NCBI RefSeq assembly: GCF_011947265.1
Contig: NZ_JAATHD010000003.1
Location: 248,001-312,000 of the forward strand
Origin: Paenibacillus sp. HB172176
Lineage (GTDB): Bacteria > Bacillota > Bacilli > Paenibacillales > Paenibacillaceae
Length of the DNA stretch: 64,000 nt
Direction of reading: 5' to 3'
How positions within the stretch are numbered: the first letter of the stretch is position 1; every line of letters starts with the position of its first letter. Positions 7,800 to 16,032 of the stretch are shown here, piece after piece. Position numbers and translations under genes: made by a program. The notes under the pieces were generated by a model that saw only the letters and a program-made list of their open reading frames with translations, was not told the DNA's origin and made no database searches.

Positions 7800-8444
7800 T
7801 CACGAAAGCTTGGCGAATCTCCGCTCCGCTTTGACCAGAAATCTCTGGCGCTCCTCCAAGCTGCGCCTCTCCATACCGGTGAAGTTATGCCAGCGCAGCT
7901 TGTGGACGCCCATCTTGCGGAACGTCCCTCGGAACAAAATCTTCGTAATGGGGTTGCCGAAGAAGTAACGATAGAAAAAATTCGGCGTGCTCATGACCGT
8001 CAGCAAGTTCACAGCCTTCAGGTTCGGAAGCAGGCTGATGAACGGCTTCCCGCCTTTTCCCTCCGTGTAGATCGTCTCCTTCACGAATACCTTATCCAGA
8101 AATCCCTTCGTCATTGCTGGCATCGCCTCCCACCAGATCGGGAAGAGGAAGATAATGCGGTCGGCTGCGATTAGCCGCTGTTGATAGTCGGCAACGAGCG
8201 GGTCGATCGTCTTCCGTTGCCGCCAGGCGACCAAATCCTCGGCTGTTGTTACCGGATTAAAGCAGTCCTCGTGCAAATCGATGAGATCGATTGTATGACC
8301 GCTGCTCTTCAAACCTCTTGTAACGGCCGCCAACAAAGCCGCGGAATAGCTTCTGCGATGTGGGGTATTCTCGGAAGCCGAGCCCTCAAAATATAGTTTC
8401 CAAGAAACTTTATTTTCGGCAGCGTTCTTGTTACACTGGAACAA
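7800..8444 (-). CDS. NAD(P)H-dependent oxidoreductase, flavodoxin-like fold (start uncertain)
   Basis: The protein matches the NAD(P)H dehydrogenase (quinone)/YwrO-KefF group. It has a hydrophobic first strand, then SYSAALLAAVTRGLKSSGH, the FPIWWEAMPAMTKGFLDKVF flavin-site motif, and a Gly-rich loop before FISLLPNLKAV. Such proteins use FMN/FAD to reduce quinones or electrophiles. The usual start (M-K-hydrophobic strand) is not obvious: in-frame TTG codons at 8444 and 8498 have no ribosome binding site, and both lie at or beyond a likely operator. The true start may be near 8405, or a small frameshift may be present. It is divergent from a MarR gene, a common arrangement for redox-responsive pairs. 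Confidence 0.75.
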   Translation of the reverse strand: MFQCNKNAAENKVSWKLYFEGSASENTPHRRSYSAALLAAVTRGLKSSGHTIDLIDLHEDCFNPVTTAEDLVAWRQRKTIDPLVADYQQRLIAADRIIFLFPIWWEAMPAMTKGFLDKVFVKETIYTEGKGGKPFISLLPNLKAVNLLTVMSTPNFFYRYFFGNPITKILFRGTFRKMGVHKLRWHNFTGMERRSLEERQRFLVKAERRFAKLS

Positions 8445-8448
8445 GAAC
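8424..8448. promoter_or_regulatory. Large palindrome, probable MarR operator
   Basis: Perfect 9-bp arms, GTTCTTGTT and AACAAGAAC, flank a 7-base centre. The site lies between the divergent reductase and MarR-type genes, 20 bases ahead of the MarR start codon. Confidence 0.7.
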
Positions 8449-8468
8449 GATTGCAGAGGAGATTGTCG

Positions 8469-9185
8469 ATGAGCGATTCTTGCGAAGGGAAACAGCAACT
8501 AATCCATAAGCTCATAGAAGCCGGAGGCAGGCTTCAGCAGCATTTTGGCAATGAGGATGATGAAGAAAAGCAGTGGCTGCATCGGCATAATTCGAATCCC
8601 GTGCTTGAGGAAATTCTGAAGGAAAGCACGATAACGATGCTGCATGTCATCGATGCGATAGGCAAGCTCGAGCCGACTAATGGAGCATCGATCTCCAAGG
8701 CGTTCGGGATACCGAAGGGCAGCGTATCGAAAATAACGAAAAAGCTCGTTCGGCAAAAGCTGATTCAGACGGAGCATTTGCCGCATAACAAGAAGGAGGT
8801 GCTGTTTCGCCTGACAGCGCTTGGGCGCGAATTGTTCGAGTTGCATCGAGAGCTTCACAAACAGATGAATAAGGGGATTATTCGCTTCCTGGAGCAATAT
8901 TCGGAGGAAGAGCTGTTGATTTTCCTCAAGGGGTTCGAGGATACGATGAAAGCTTCCTGGTTTGGTCAGGAGCCCGGCTCGGAAGCTGAGCCGATTTCCG
9001 ATTCGACCAACTTGGAAGAGGCTGCGGGGCCAAGTATGCGGCGTGACATAGCGTCTTCGTCGAAACGCAGAGATGAAGAGCTGAATGAAGTGATTGCGAT
9101 GCTCCAGCAACTGAACGCAAGCGAACTGCGCAAAGCGAAAGCGATTGTAAGAGAGGTGTTCCTCACCTCATACGAGGGGGACTAG
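8469..9185 (+). CDS. MarR-type winged-helix transcriptional regulator with C-terminal extension
   Basis: This 238-residue protein has a central winged helix (about residues 50-120). A recognition helix GASISKAFGIPKGSVSKITKKL and a wing ending in RLTALGREL are characteristic of MarR. It is longer than the usual 140-160 residues: the last 90 residues are acidic and helical, and their function is unknown. ATG 8469 is chosen because GAGGAG ends 7 bases before it. The gene is divergent from a flavin reductase across a strong palindrome. The downstream kinase gene starts 1 base after its stop, so the regulator and the two-component pair may share a transcript. Confidence 0.85.
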   Translation: MSDSCEGKQQLIHKLIEAGGRLQQHFGNEDDEEKQWLHRHNSNPVLEEILKESTITMLHVIDAIGKLEPTNGASISKAFGIPKGSVSKITKKLVRQKLIQTEHLPHNKKEVLFRLTALGRELFELHRELHKQMNKGIIRFLEQYSEEELLIFLKGFEDTMKASWFGQEPGSEAEPISDSTNLEEAAGPSMRRDIASSSKRRDEELNEVIAMLQQLNASELRKAKAIVREVFLTSYEGD

Positions 9186-9186
9186 G

Positions 9187-10542
9187 ATGCTGTATTATTT
9201 CTTCGCGCTTATCTTCGCTGCGGCAACGCTATTCTTCACGAATCCGCATAGCGAGCGCAACCGTTGGGGAGCGTTCTTCCTTGCCAGCGCGTCGATTGGA
9301 GGCTTGTCCGATTGGCTTGGCAGCGTCTATTCGCGGGAAGCGGCGTTAGTTGTTCAGCTTCTTAATCATACGCTTACGCCATATGGCGTCATGATCTTCA
9401 GTTTTGTCTACGCGGTGCGTTTGCGGAAGCCGAGGCAGCGCATTTATGCGAAGCTGCTGCTGCTCCTTCCGCCGGCGGCCATGCTTGTCATCTATGCGGC
9501 CGAAGCGGAGCCGAGACTGCACTACGCGCTGTTGCTTATCTGGACGGTGCCGTATTATCTGCTTGCTTGTTACCTGCTCGTGCACGCGCTGTGGAGGGAG
9601 CAGGATCTCCACCGGCGACGGAGCCGGTTTATAACGACCATGATTATGGTGCCGACGCTGCTCGCGGTGCTTCTGCTTATTAATGTCGGCAAGGTCGTAA
9701 ATTCGAATTTTGACTATTTTCCATACATATCGCTGTTCATGCTCTATTCGCTTACTGTCGCCGCAATCTGTTCGTTCCTGTACGGCGTGCTTGGCGTGAA
9801 GCTGCGAATCGAGAACGATCCGCTGGAGAATACAATGAAGCTTGTCAGCTCGGGCGCGGCGCTGCTGAATCATACGCTCAAGAACGAGATCGGCAAGATT
9901 GCCATCTCCAGCGACAATATGAGGCATGAATTAGCCGCAAGACCCGGCAACGACGATTTGCTGGGCCAGCTTCAGATTATTGAGAACGCCTCCCGTCACA
10001 TGCAGGAGATGGTGAATCGCATTCAAAGCCAGATGAAGGATATCCTGCTGCGGGAGCAGCCCGTTCAGCTTGCTCGATTAGTGGAGGAGCTTGTTCAGGA
10101 GCAGACTAGCGCTATGAATAAGCTTGGAATCAAGACGAAGACGAGCTATTCCTGCTTTCCCATTCTGAGAAGCGATCCGGTTCATCTGAAGGAAGCAATC
10201 GGCAATCTGATCAGCAATGCAAGGGAAGCCATGCCGGGCGGCGGAGAATTGACGATTGCGATCGAGCGATTTCGGAGCTCGGTGCGTCTTCTTGTGCGCG
10301 ACACGGGGATTGGAATTGGGGCTGCTCAGCTCGAGCAAGTGCTTCAGCCGTTCTTCAGCACGAAGGGCAAGTCGAGCAACTTCGGCCTGGGACTCTCCTA
10401 TGTGTATAAAGTGATGCGCAAGAGCGGCGGAGAGCTGAAGATCAGAAGCTGCGAAGGGGAGGGAACGGCGGTGGAGCTGTATTTTGCCAGGAATAAAGTG
10501 TTGCATGTGAAGGGGGAAGCGAGCGATGGGCGAGCTGATTAA
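9187..10542 (+). CDS. Membrane sensor histidine kinase
   Basis: The first 210 residues hold about seven hydrophobic segments, like the 7TM/HisKA_7TM sensor type. The phosphoacceptor His is about residue 229 in LLNHTLKNEIG. The ATPase domain follows: N box NLISNAREAM, G1 DTGIGIG, F box FFSTKGK and G2 FGLGLS. It would sense a membrane or small-molecule signal and phosphorylate the response regulator whose gene overlaps its 3' end by 17 bases. AGGGGG lies upstream of ATG 9187. The signal is unknown. It follows a MarR gene and precedes a drug-efflux type transporter. Confidence 0.9.
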   Translation: MLYYFFALIFAAATLFFTNPHSERNRWGAFFLASASIGGLSDWLGSVYSREAALVVQLLNHTLTPYGVMIFSFVYAVRLRKPRQRIYAKLLLLLPPAAMLVIYAAEAEPRLHYALLLIWTVPYYLLACYLLVHALWREQDLHRRRSRFITTMIMVPTLLAVLLLINVGKVVNSNFDYFPYISLFMLYSLTVAAICSFLYGVLGVKLRIENDPLENTMKLVSSGAALLNHTLKNEIGKIAISSDNMRHELAARPGNDDLLGQLQIIENASRHMQEMVNRIQSQMKDILLREQPVQLARLVEELVQEQTSAMNKLGIKTKTSYSCFPILRSDPVHLKEAIGNLISNAREAMPGGGELTIAIERFRSSVRLLVRDTGIGIGAAQLEQVLQPFFSTKGKSSNFGLGLSYVYKVMRKSGGELKIRSCEGEGTAVELYFARNKVLHVKGEASDGRAD

Positions 10543-11146
10543 AGTGCTGATGGTTGAGGATGATCCCGATTGGATCAAGGCGATGACGGCGTTCCTGAAC
10601 AAGGAAGAGGATATTCTCGTTGTCGGCTCCGCGTTGGAATCCCATTCGGCGCTGCAGTTGGCGCGAACGCTCGAATTCGATCTCGTGCTGATGGATATTC
10701 AGCTTGAGGGCAGCAAGCTTGACGGGATACATACTGCCATTGAGATGCATGGCATTCGACCGGCGAAGATCATCATGCTGAGCTCGCTTGGCGACGAGAG
10801 CGTTATGACGCAGTCCTTCACGGCCGGAGCGGTTAATTATGTGGAGAAATCGAATTTCAAGGAGCTTCCGCATGCGATTCGCACGGCGTATCATCGATCG
10901 ACGCCGATGGATGCGCTGCTGAAGGAGCTTGCCCGGCTGAAGCGAGAAGAACAGCTGCAGTCCCTGACGAAAGCGGAGCGCGAAATCTTCGAGCTGATCG
11001 AGCGGGGAGAGACACAATCGCAGATCATGAAGCGACTGTTCAAGGCGGAGAGCACGCTGAAGAATCAAGTCAACAAAATATTGAAGAAGCTTGGTGTGAA
11101 ATCGAGCAAGGAAGCGATCGAGAAGATTAGACGAGGCGGGCTGTAG
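10526..11146 (+). CDS. Response regulator with LuxR-like helix-turn-helix
   Basis: The N-terminal receiver domain has the acidic pair ED-D at residues 11-13, the phosphorylated Asp at about D57 (LVLMDIQLEG), a Ser in MLSSLG and Lys in VEKSNF. The C-terminal region has an LTKAEREIFELI helix-turn-helix ending KNQVNKILKKLGVKSS, close to the GerE/LuxR type. The start overlaps the kinase gene, so this is its partner. A plausible target is the downstream MFS gene, 36 bases away. Confidence 0.92.
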   Translation: MGELIKVLMVEDDPDWIKAMTAFLNKEEDILVVGSALESHSALQLARTLEFDLVLMDIQLEGSKLDGIHTAIEMHGIRPAKIIMLSSLGDESVMTQSFTAGAVNYVEKSNFKELPHAIRTAYHRSTPMDALLKELARLKREEQLQSLTKAEREIFELIERGETQSQIMKRLFKAESTLKNQVNKILKKLGVKSSKEAIEKIRRGGL

Positions 11147-11182
11147 CAGCTTCCGGTAATTTGACAACAGAGGTGTTGACGT

Positions 11183-12655
11183 ATGAGCGCAGAAGCTCCC
11201 ACTTATCAAGAGAATGCGGCGGTGCAGAAGAAACGGTGGATCATTCTTATTGTGCTGAATCTGTTCACGTTTATGGCCACGCTTGATGCAAGCATTGTTA
11301 ATATTGCTTTGCCGGAAATCGTGAAGCAGCTCGGTTTGCCGGTGGCAAAGGTGGAATGGGTGACGACGGGCTATCTCATGGCGATCTGCGCCGTAATCCT
11401 GTTCTTCGGCAAGCTCGGCGACATGGCGGGCAAGATTCGGGTGTACAAAATAGGGATGGCCGTGTTCATTGTTGGCTCGCTTCTCTGCGGTTTAAGCGCG
11501 AGCTTGCCGCTGTTAATCGCGTCGCGAATTGTACAAGCCATTGGCGCAGCGATGACGATGGCGAACAGCCAAGGCATTGTTACCGACATTTTCCCATCGA
11601 CGGAGAGGGGGAGAGCGATTGGCATCATTGGCACGTTCGTGTCGCTTGGCAGCATCGCGGGCCCCAGTCTCGGCGGCATTATTGTAGCCGGGCTTGGCTG
11701 GCCTTATATTTTCCTGGTGAATGTTCCGGTAGGGCTTATCGCCATTGTTCTCGGATGGAAGGTGCTGCCCAAGGATCTCATAAGGACCAAAGCGGTAATC
11801 GACGTTCCCGGCAGCTCGCTATTCGCTGTGTTCATCATAGCGCTGCTTGGCGGCTTGTTGCTTGGACAGCAATATGGCTACGGAAACAGCGGCATCCTGG
11901 CGATGTTGAGCTTGTCGGTGATATCCTTCACGGCGTTTATCCTGGTGGAGCTGCGGCTGAGGCATCCCGTTCTGCAGCTGTCCTTGTTCAAGAATGCCTT
12001 GTTCTCGCTAAGCATTTTTTGCGCCTTTCTCGTGTTTGTCTCCAACTTCTGCTTCAACATCATAGCCCCCTTCTATGCGCAAAATATGTTGAATCTCTCG
12101 CCTTCCTCGGCGGGCTTCCTGCTCATGCTGTTCCCGATCGCGATGGTAGTGGTCGCGCCGATCAGCGGGGCGCTGTCGGACAAGATCGGCTCGGAGGCGC
12201 TTACCTTCGCGGGTCTGCTTGTCATGGTGGTCGCGCAATTCGGACTGGCCAGATTGCATGAGGGCAGCGCGATCGCGCTGGTCGGCGTGTGGATAGCGAT
12301 GCTCGGCATCGGCACGGCATTGTTCCAGCCGCCGAACAATTCGCTGATTATGTCGAATGCGCCGCGCGCCCAACTAGGCTCCGCCGGCAGCGCCAACTCG
12401 CTCGTTCGGAATGTGGGCATGGTCGTCGGCATTACGGTCGCGACGACAATCCTGTTCGGCGTGATGAGCAGGGAGGCTGGTTATCGAGTTACGGACCTGA
12501 TTCCGGGCCGTCCGGATATCTTCCTCTCCGGCATGCATGTCGTATTCATGACCTCGTCGGGGATCTGTCTCGTGTCCGCTGTATTGACCGGCTGGCGGAT
12601 GATCAGCATGAAGCGGGCGAAGAAGGCTGCCCGGCGGGTGAATGCTCGGAGCTAG
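11183..12655 (+). CDS. MFS efflux transporter, DHA2 (EmrB/QacA) family
   Basis: This 490-residue, roughly 14-helix permease carries the DHA2 hallmarks: TLDASIVNIALPEI in helix 1, GKLGDMAGKIRVY (motif A), and SRIVQAIGAAMTMANSQGI with DIFPSTERGRAIG (motif C/B region). Proton-driven export of drugs or other amphipathic compounds is usual for the family; the substrate is not known here. It follows a two-component pair by 36 bases, suggesting that the pair controls its expression. The C-terminal tail is basic. A hairpin terminator follows. Confidence 0.9.
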   Translation: MSAEAPTYQENAAVQKKRWIILIVLNLFTFMATLDASIVNIALPEIVKQLGLPVAKVEWVTTGYLMAICAVILFFGKLGDMAGKIRVYKIGMAVFIVGSLLCGLSASLPLLIASRIVQAIGAAMTMANSQGIVTDIFPSTERGRAIGIIGTFVSLGSIAGPSLGGIIVAGLGWPYIFLVNVPVGLIAIVLGWKVLPKDLIRTKAVIDVPGSSLFAVFIIALLGGLLLGQQYGYGNSGILAMLSLSVISFTAFILVELRLRHPVLQLSLFKNALFSLSIFCAFLVFVSNFCFNIIAPFYAQNMLNLSPSSAGFLLMLFPIAMVVVAPISGALSDKIGSEALTFAGLLVMVVAQFGLARLHEGSAIALVGVWIAMLGIGTALFQPPNNSLIMSNAPRAQLGSAGSANSLVRNVGMVVGITVATTILFGVMSREAGYRVTDLIPGRPDIFLSGMHVVFMTSSGICLVSAVLTGWRMISMKRAKKAARRVNARS

Positions 12656-12687
12656 GATGGACGGTTCGATGATGATACGCAAGCCCA

Positions 12688-12714
12688 AGGTACTACAATT
12701 TGTAGTACCTTTTT
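12688..12714 (+). terminator. Terminator after the MFS gene
   Basis: A near-perfect stem (AGGTACTACA paired with TGTAGTACCT, loop ATT) is followed by five T residues. Confidence 0.85.
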
Positions 12715-12791
12715 GCTGTGCGGCTCTATCAAAGTTAGGTCTGAGCAAATTCTGCGATCCCCCTTATGATGGAAGCAAGGAGGCGAAGCTC

Positions 12792-13949
12792 ATGAAATTG
12801 GCCATACGGAAAGCCGCAAAACCCATCTATGTCGAACGATTCATACGAACGGATATGGATACGATCTGGAAGCATACGCAAAGCCCGGAGCTGCATGAAC
12901 AGTGGGATCTTCGGTTCACAAAGATTGATTATTTGCCCAAAGATGGGGATGAAGGCTCGAGCCATTTGCAGCATTTCCTTTACGAGACGCGCATCGGCTT
13001 CGGCCTCAAGATTGCCGGTACTGGTGTGAGCAGAGCACTTTCTCAGCAGGACGTCGAGTGTTCGAGCAAGGTCGCTCTCCAGAGCGATATCCCCGGCGCC
13101 GTCCAGCCGCATTCGCCGCAAGAGAGCGCGATTTCCAGGCTTGAATCAAGCAATAGAGCGACGGGGTTAAGCTTTCAATCCGATCAGAGGATTTCCCTCA
13201 TTCTTCAAGGCAGCGGCTACTGGAAGTATACGGCGACGGACGAAGGGGTTATTTTCAAAACACAATATGATTACCAAACGCGATTCGGCGCAATGGGGCG
13301 ATGGTTCGACCGCTGTCTGTTTCGGCCGCTATTCGGCTATGCAACGGCATGGAGCTTCGATCTTCTGCGAATCTGGCTGGAGGAGGGCATTCGGCCGGCA
13401 ATGATCAAGCAGAGGGCGCTCATTCATTATGGCTGCGCAGCCTTGTTGGCTCTGCTCTGGATTTATCAAGGGCTGGTGCCGAAGCTGCTGTTTCCGGGGA
13501 CTGGAGAACTGGCTCTGATGCAAGACTCGGGCTGGTTAACAAGCTGGCTGTCTGGCGGATTTGAGAATGGCCGTCAATCGGGAGAAGCGAGCCTTTTTGC
13601 GGATCACGCGTTTCTTCTCCAACAAGTACTCGGTTTCGTCGAGATAGGAATTGGAATGGCAACCATCATGCTCCACAGAAGAACATGGCTGTACAGGATT
13701 CAGGGAATCACGCTAACACTGTTGCCATTCCTTGCGATTTGGGGCAATCCCATGCTTCTGGCGCAGCCGTTCAATCCGGTCATGCTCAGTGCGGCGATGC
13801 TTGGGCTCGGACTATTCGCCGGCATGACGACGCGGCATTTGCCGCAGGCAAGCAATTGTTTCCGAAGCAACAAGAATGAGCAATCCTACGGGACTGCGTG
13901 GAAGGGGAGGTGGAACAGACTATGGCCTCAATTTACGAACAAGCATTAG
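12792..13949 (+). CDS. SRPBCC-like N-terminus fused to DoxX-like membrane domain
   Basis: The protein (385 residues) begins with a polyketide-cyclase/SRPBCC-like region (about residues 1-200; YVERFIRTDMDTIWKHTQSPELHEQWDLRF is typical of such START folds). The C-terminal half (about 200-360) has four hydrophobic segments like the DoxX-like (DoxX_3) family, in which the LIHYGCAALLALLWIYQGLVPKL block is characteristic. ATG 12792 has AAGGAGG 8 bases upstream. The next gene, a DUF4166 protein, overlaps by 28 bases. These two domains often occur with SDR enzymes in Bacilli. No function has been proven for either. Confidence 0.75.
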   Translation: MKLAIRKAAKPIYVERFIRTDMDTIWKHTQSPELHEQWDLRFTKIDYLPKDGDEGSSHLQHFLYETRIGFGLKIAGTGVSRALSQQDVECSSKVALQSDIPGAVQPHSPQESAISRLESSNRATGLSFQSDQRISLILQGSGYWKYTATDEGVIFKTQYDYQTRFGAMGRWFDRCLFRPLFGYATAWSFDLLRIWLEEGIRPAMIKQRALIHYGCAALLALLWIYQGLVPKLLFPGTGELALMQDSGWLTSWLSGGFENGRQSGEASLFADHAFLLQQVLGFVEIGIGMATIMLHRRTWLYRIQGITLTLLPFLAIWGNPMLLAQPFNPVMLSAAMLGLGLFAGMTTRHLPQASNCFRSNKNEQSYGTAWKGRWNRLWPQFTNKH

Positions 13950-14599
13950 GAGAGCAGTTTCGAACGCTGCATCCTCGCATTCAACAGCGCTTCGGCTTTA
14001 GCAGCAGGGACAATCGGGCATCTATCGGAGAAGGCGTGATGGAATCGGTCTGGTTCTCGAAGCTGGCGTTTCTTCCGCTTAAGCTGGGAACGACGAGACA
14101 TATCATGTTCCCGCAGGGAGGACGCGATATCCCTTTTACCATTGAAAACTATGCCTACCTGGATTCATACGGCCGCGAGACGGTCAGTTGGAATCGCAAA
14201 TTCGATTTTGGCAGCCACATTCGTTCCTTTGACGCCACAATGATCTATAGCGACGAGAGAAGGAAGATCGTCGATTACCTCGGCAACAAGCAGCATCTGG
14301 CGGTTGATCTCATGATTTCCCCTGCGCCGAATGGCGGCATTCGCATCCGTTCAGGCGAACAGCGAGTTTATGAGCGCTGGCTTGGGTTTACTTTTCCAAG
14401 CATGCTTACTGGAGCGGCGGAGGTTTGCGAATGGTATGACGAGGCCGAGGCGTGTTACAGAATCAAGATCGAGGTTGTGAATCCGATCATCGGACCCGTG
14501 TTCCGCTACAAAGGAGCTTTCCAGACGAGGTTCATCGAGGTCGATGCAAGGAGAATTCCGCCGGATATCAAGCCTCTTCGGGAAGAGGCAAGGGAGTAG
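13922..14599 (+). CDS. DUF4166 domain protein
   Basis: This 225-residue soluble protein matches DUF4166: it begins with a short helical lead YEQALGEQFRTLHPRIQQRFG, then a beta-rich region with FPQGGRDIPFTIENYAYLDSYGRETVSWNRKF and a VFRYKGAFQTRF end. The family is often fused or adjacent to DoxX-like and SDR genes. Its role is unknown. The start ATG 13922 lies inside the upstream DoxX-like gene, suggesting translational coupling; GTG 13898 is an alternative. Confidence 0.75.
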   Translation: MASIYEQALGEQFRTLHPRIQQRFGFSSRDNRASIGEGVMESVWFSKLAFLPLKLGTTRHIMFPQGGRDIPFTIENYAYLDSYGRETVSWNRKFDFGSHIRSFDATMIYSDERRKIVDYLGNKQHLAVDLMISPAPNGGIRIRSGEQRVYERWLGFTFPSMLTGAAEVCEWYDEAEACYRIKIEVVNPIIGPVFRYKGAFQTRFIEVDARRIPPDIKPLREEARE

Positions 14600-14611
14600 G
14601 GGGATGCTGAT

Positions 14612-14689
14612 ATGTCAATTATTTATATTCTGAGGAAGCTGTTGTCGGCGGTTTTGGGTGCATTCATAATCATGATTACGGTTTCGTGA
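14612..14689 (+). CDS. Short membrane peptide ORF, probable 5' part of a broken small protein
   Basis: An ATG at 14612 with AGGGGG 8 bases upstream opens a 25-codon, one-helix peptide (MSIIYILRKLL...). It ends in a GTGA overlap with a second open stretch from 14686 that encodes another hydrophobic helix (VILFFGIGASVVYMLVDQVL). This could be one two-helix protein broken by a frameshift or two coupled peptides. From about 14760 the second stretch runs into antitoxin-derived DNA in the wrong frame, so it is a chimera and not an intact gene. Confidence 0.4.
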   Translation: MSIIYILRKLLSAVLGAFIIMITVS

Positions 14690-14762
14690 TTCTCTTCTTC
14701 GGAATTGGGGCTTCGGTTGTGTACATGCTGGTTGATCAGGTGCTGAGGCTCCTATTTGATAA

Positions 14763-15029
14763 ACAAAAATCTGCAAAGAGTCTGGTGAACCGGTATATCT
14801 TACAAAAAACGGAGAAGGCGATCTTGTCGTTATGGATATCGACGCATTCGCAAAGCGTGAAAGTATGTTAAAGCTTCGTGAGTACCTCGTGAGTGTTGAA
14901 GAAGAGCGGTTAAATGGGAAGTATGGCTATTCTGTGGACGAAACGGTTTTGAAAATGCAAGAAGCCATTCAACGCTCCATCAGCCGCCGCAGCTTCGATT
15001 CCGTAGCCGACTCTGGTGCGGGCGTATAG
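14763..15029 (+). pseudogene. Phd/YefM-type antitoxin remnant, N-terminus lost
   Basis: Read in the frame of 14763, the DNA encodes ICKESGEPVYLTKNGEGD, then LVVMDIDAFAKRESMLKL, the signature of Phd/YefM antitoxins, followed by a full C-terminal helix ending near ETVLKMQEAI. The family's first 20-25 residues are absent: stop codons at 14757 and 14760 precede the match. A run of five A residues near 14765 would allow a frameshift. The reading frame continues into the 3' end of the antisense neighbour gene. No toxin gene (RelE/YoeB/Doc) is nearby. ATG 14832 could express only a useless tail. It is therefore a decayed antitoxin, not a working pair. Confidence 0.75.
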
Positions 15030-15817
15030 ATGCTGCAACGTATATCGGAATTGCCTTGCACCTGGAACGAGGTGAGATGGAATTGCATCTTGCCCGCCTT
15101 GGCGTGACGAAATTCAAGAAGAACCTCCGGCGCCGAGCTCACCGCACTCGCTTCCCATAACGATTTGAAGTCCTCATGCTCGCTCTTCATTTCCTCGATG
15201 AAACGATCATACCAGTCATCCCCGACATATTGCCCGTAATAAGAGCGGAAGATCGCCAAATACCCGCTGACGAAATCCTCCCAATTCAGCGCCAGCTTTC
15301 TTAGTTCCTTTCTCGTAAAAAGCAATTCAATCATGCTCCGCTCTTCTGGCGGAATTTGCTCGAAATCCAGAAAAACATGCGCCGCGGCTTCATTCCAGCC
15401 GATAATGCGGCATTTGCGATCGGAGACGATGGCCGGGCTGAAGCGAAGCTCCTGCAGGATTTTGCGAAGAGGCTGGCTGATTTCGAGCATTTCTTCGTCA
15501 GGCAACACGCCGGCAGAGCCTGTGCCGGAACCTGTCTCCGTCGCCAAGGCGTACATATATTTACGTTCGTCCACAGTTAGGCGCAAAGCTGCGGCGACCG
15601 CATCGAGAACGGAGGCGGATACCGAGATGTCCCGTCCTTGCTCCAGCCACGTATACCAGGTCGGGCTGACCCCGGCAAGCTGAGCGACCTCCTCTCTGCG
15701 AAGTCCGGGCGTTCTGCGGCGGGGGCCCGAAGGAAGGTTCACGGATTCCGGCGTTATTTTGGCGCGCTGCGCTTTGAGAAACTGGGACAGAGCTTGCAAT
15801 TGGGCGTTTCGGTTCAT
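14969..15817 (-). CDS. XRE regulator with MmyB-like ligand-binding domain
   Basis: The 282-residue protein has an N-terminal helix-turn-helix (about residues 10-75, with the diagnostic RRRTPGLRREEVAQLAGVS and WYTWLEQGR). It then has a PAS-like MmyB ligand-binding region (about 105-270) with a central RFSPAIVSDRKCRIIGWNEAA segment. Members bind fatty-acid-like ligands in the studied examples. It is divergent from fabF across about 215 bases, which fits a lipid-related role, but that link is inferred. ATG 15817 has GGAGTG upstream. Its 3' end overlaps the antitoxin remnant on the other strand. Confidence 0.88.
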   Translation of the reverse strand: MNRNAQLQALSQFLKAQRAKITPESVNLPSGPRRRTPGLRREEVAQLAGVSPTWYTWLEQGRDISVSASVLDAVAAALRLTVDERKYMYALATETGSGTGSAGVLPDEEMLEISQPLRKILQELRFSPAIVSDRKCRIIGWNEAAAHVFLDFEQIPPEERSMIELLFTRKELRKLALNWEDFVSGYLAIFRSYYGQYVGDDWYDRFIEEMKSEHEDFKSLWEASAVSSAPEVLLEFRHAKAGKMQFHLTSFQVQGNSDIRCSIYTPAPESATESKLRRLMER

Positions 15818-15988
15818 AGTCGAGCACTCCTTTGGGAGAAGTATAGCGTTGCTTTCTTGCTCAAGGCTTATCTCTCTGCTGCTTCAAGACACGAAAGCTC
15901 CGAACAGAGAATAGGGGAGCTTATTGTGGTACTCATTATACTATAATAAACGCCAACTTGTAATAGGATATCACCTGTGACAAGATAG

Positions 15989-16005
15989 TTGATACCAGGT
16001 ACCAA
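15989..16005. promoter_or_regulatory. FapR-like operator ahead of fabF
   Basis: TTGATACCAGGTACCAA is an imperfect palindrome (TTGATACC against TTGGTACC). It resembles the FapR box known upstream of Bacillus fatty acid synthesis genes (TTAGTACCxxGTACTAA). It lies 28 bases ahead of the fabF start. Confidence 0.65.
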
Positions 16006-16032
16006 AAATGTAAGTGCTAAAGGAGAATGAAC

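Noticed and set aside
12688..12714. BlaI/CopY-type operator (TACA...TGTA core)
   Set aside because: The T-run directly after the stem and its place after the MFS gene fit a terminator better.
14832..15029. Intact small hypothetical gene
   Set aside because: The upstream frame shows that it is only the tail of a Phd/YefM antitoxin, so it is listed as a pseudogene.
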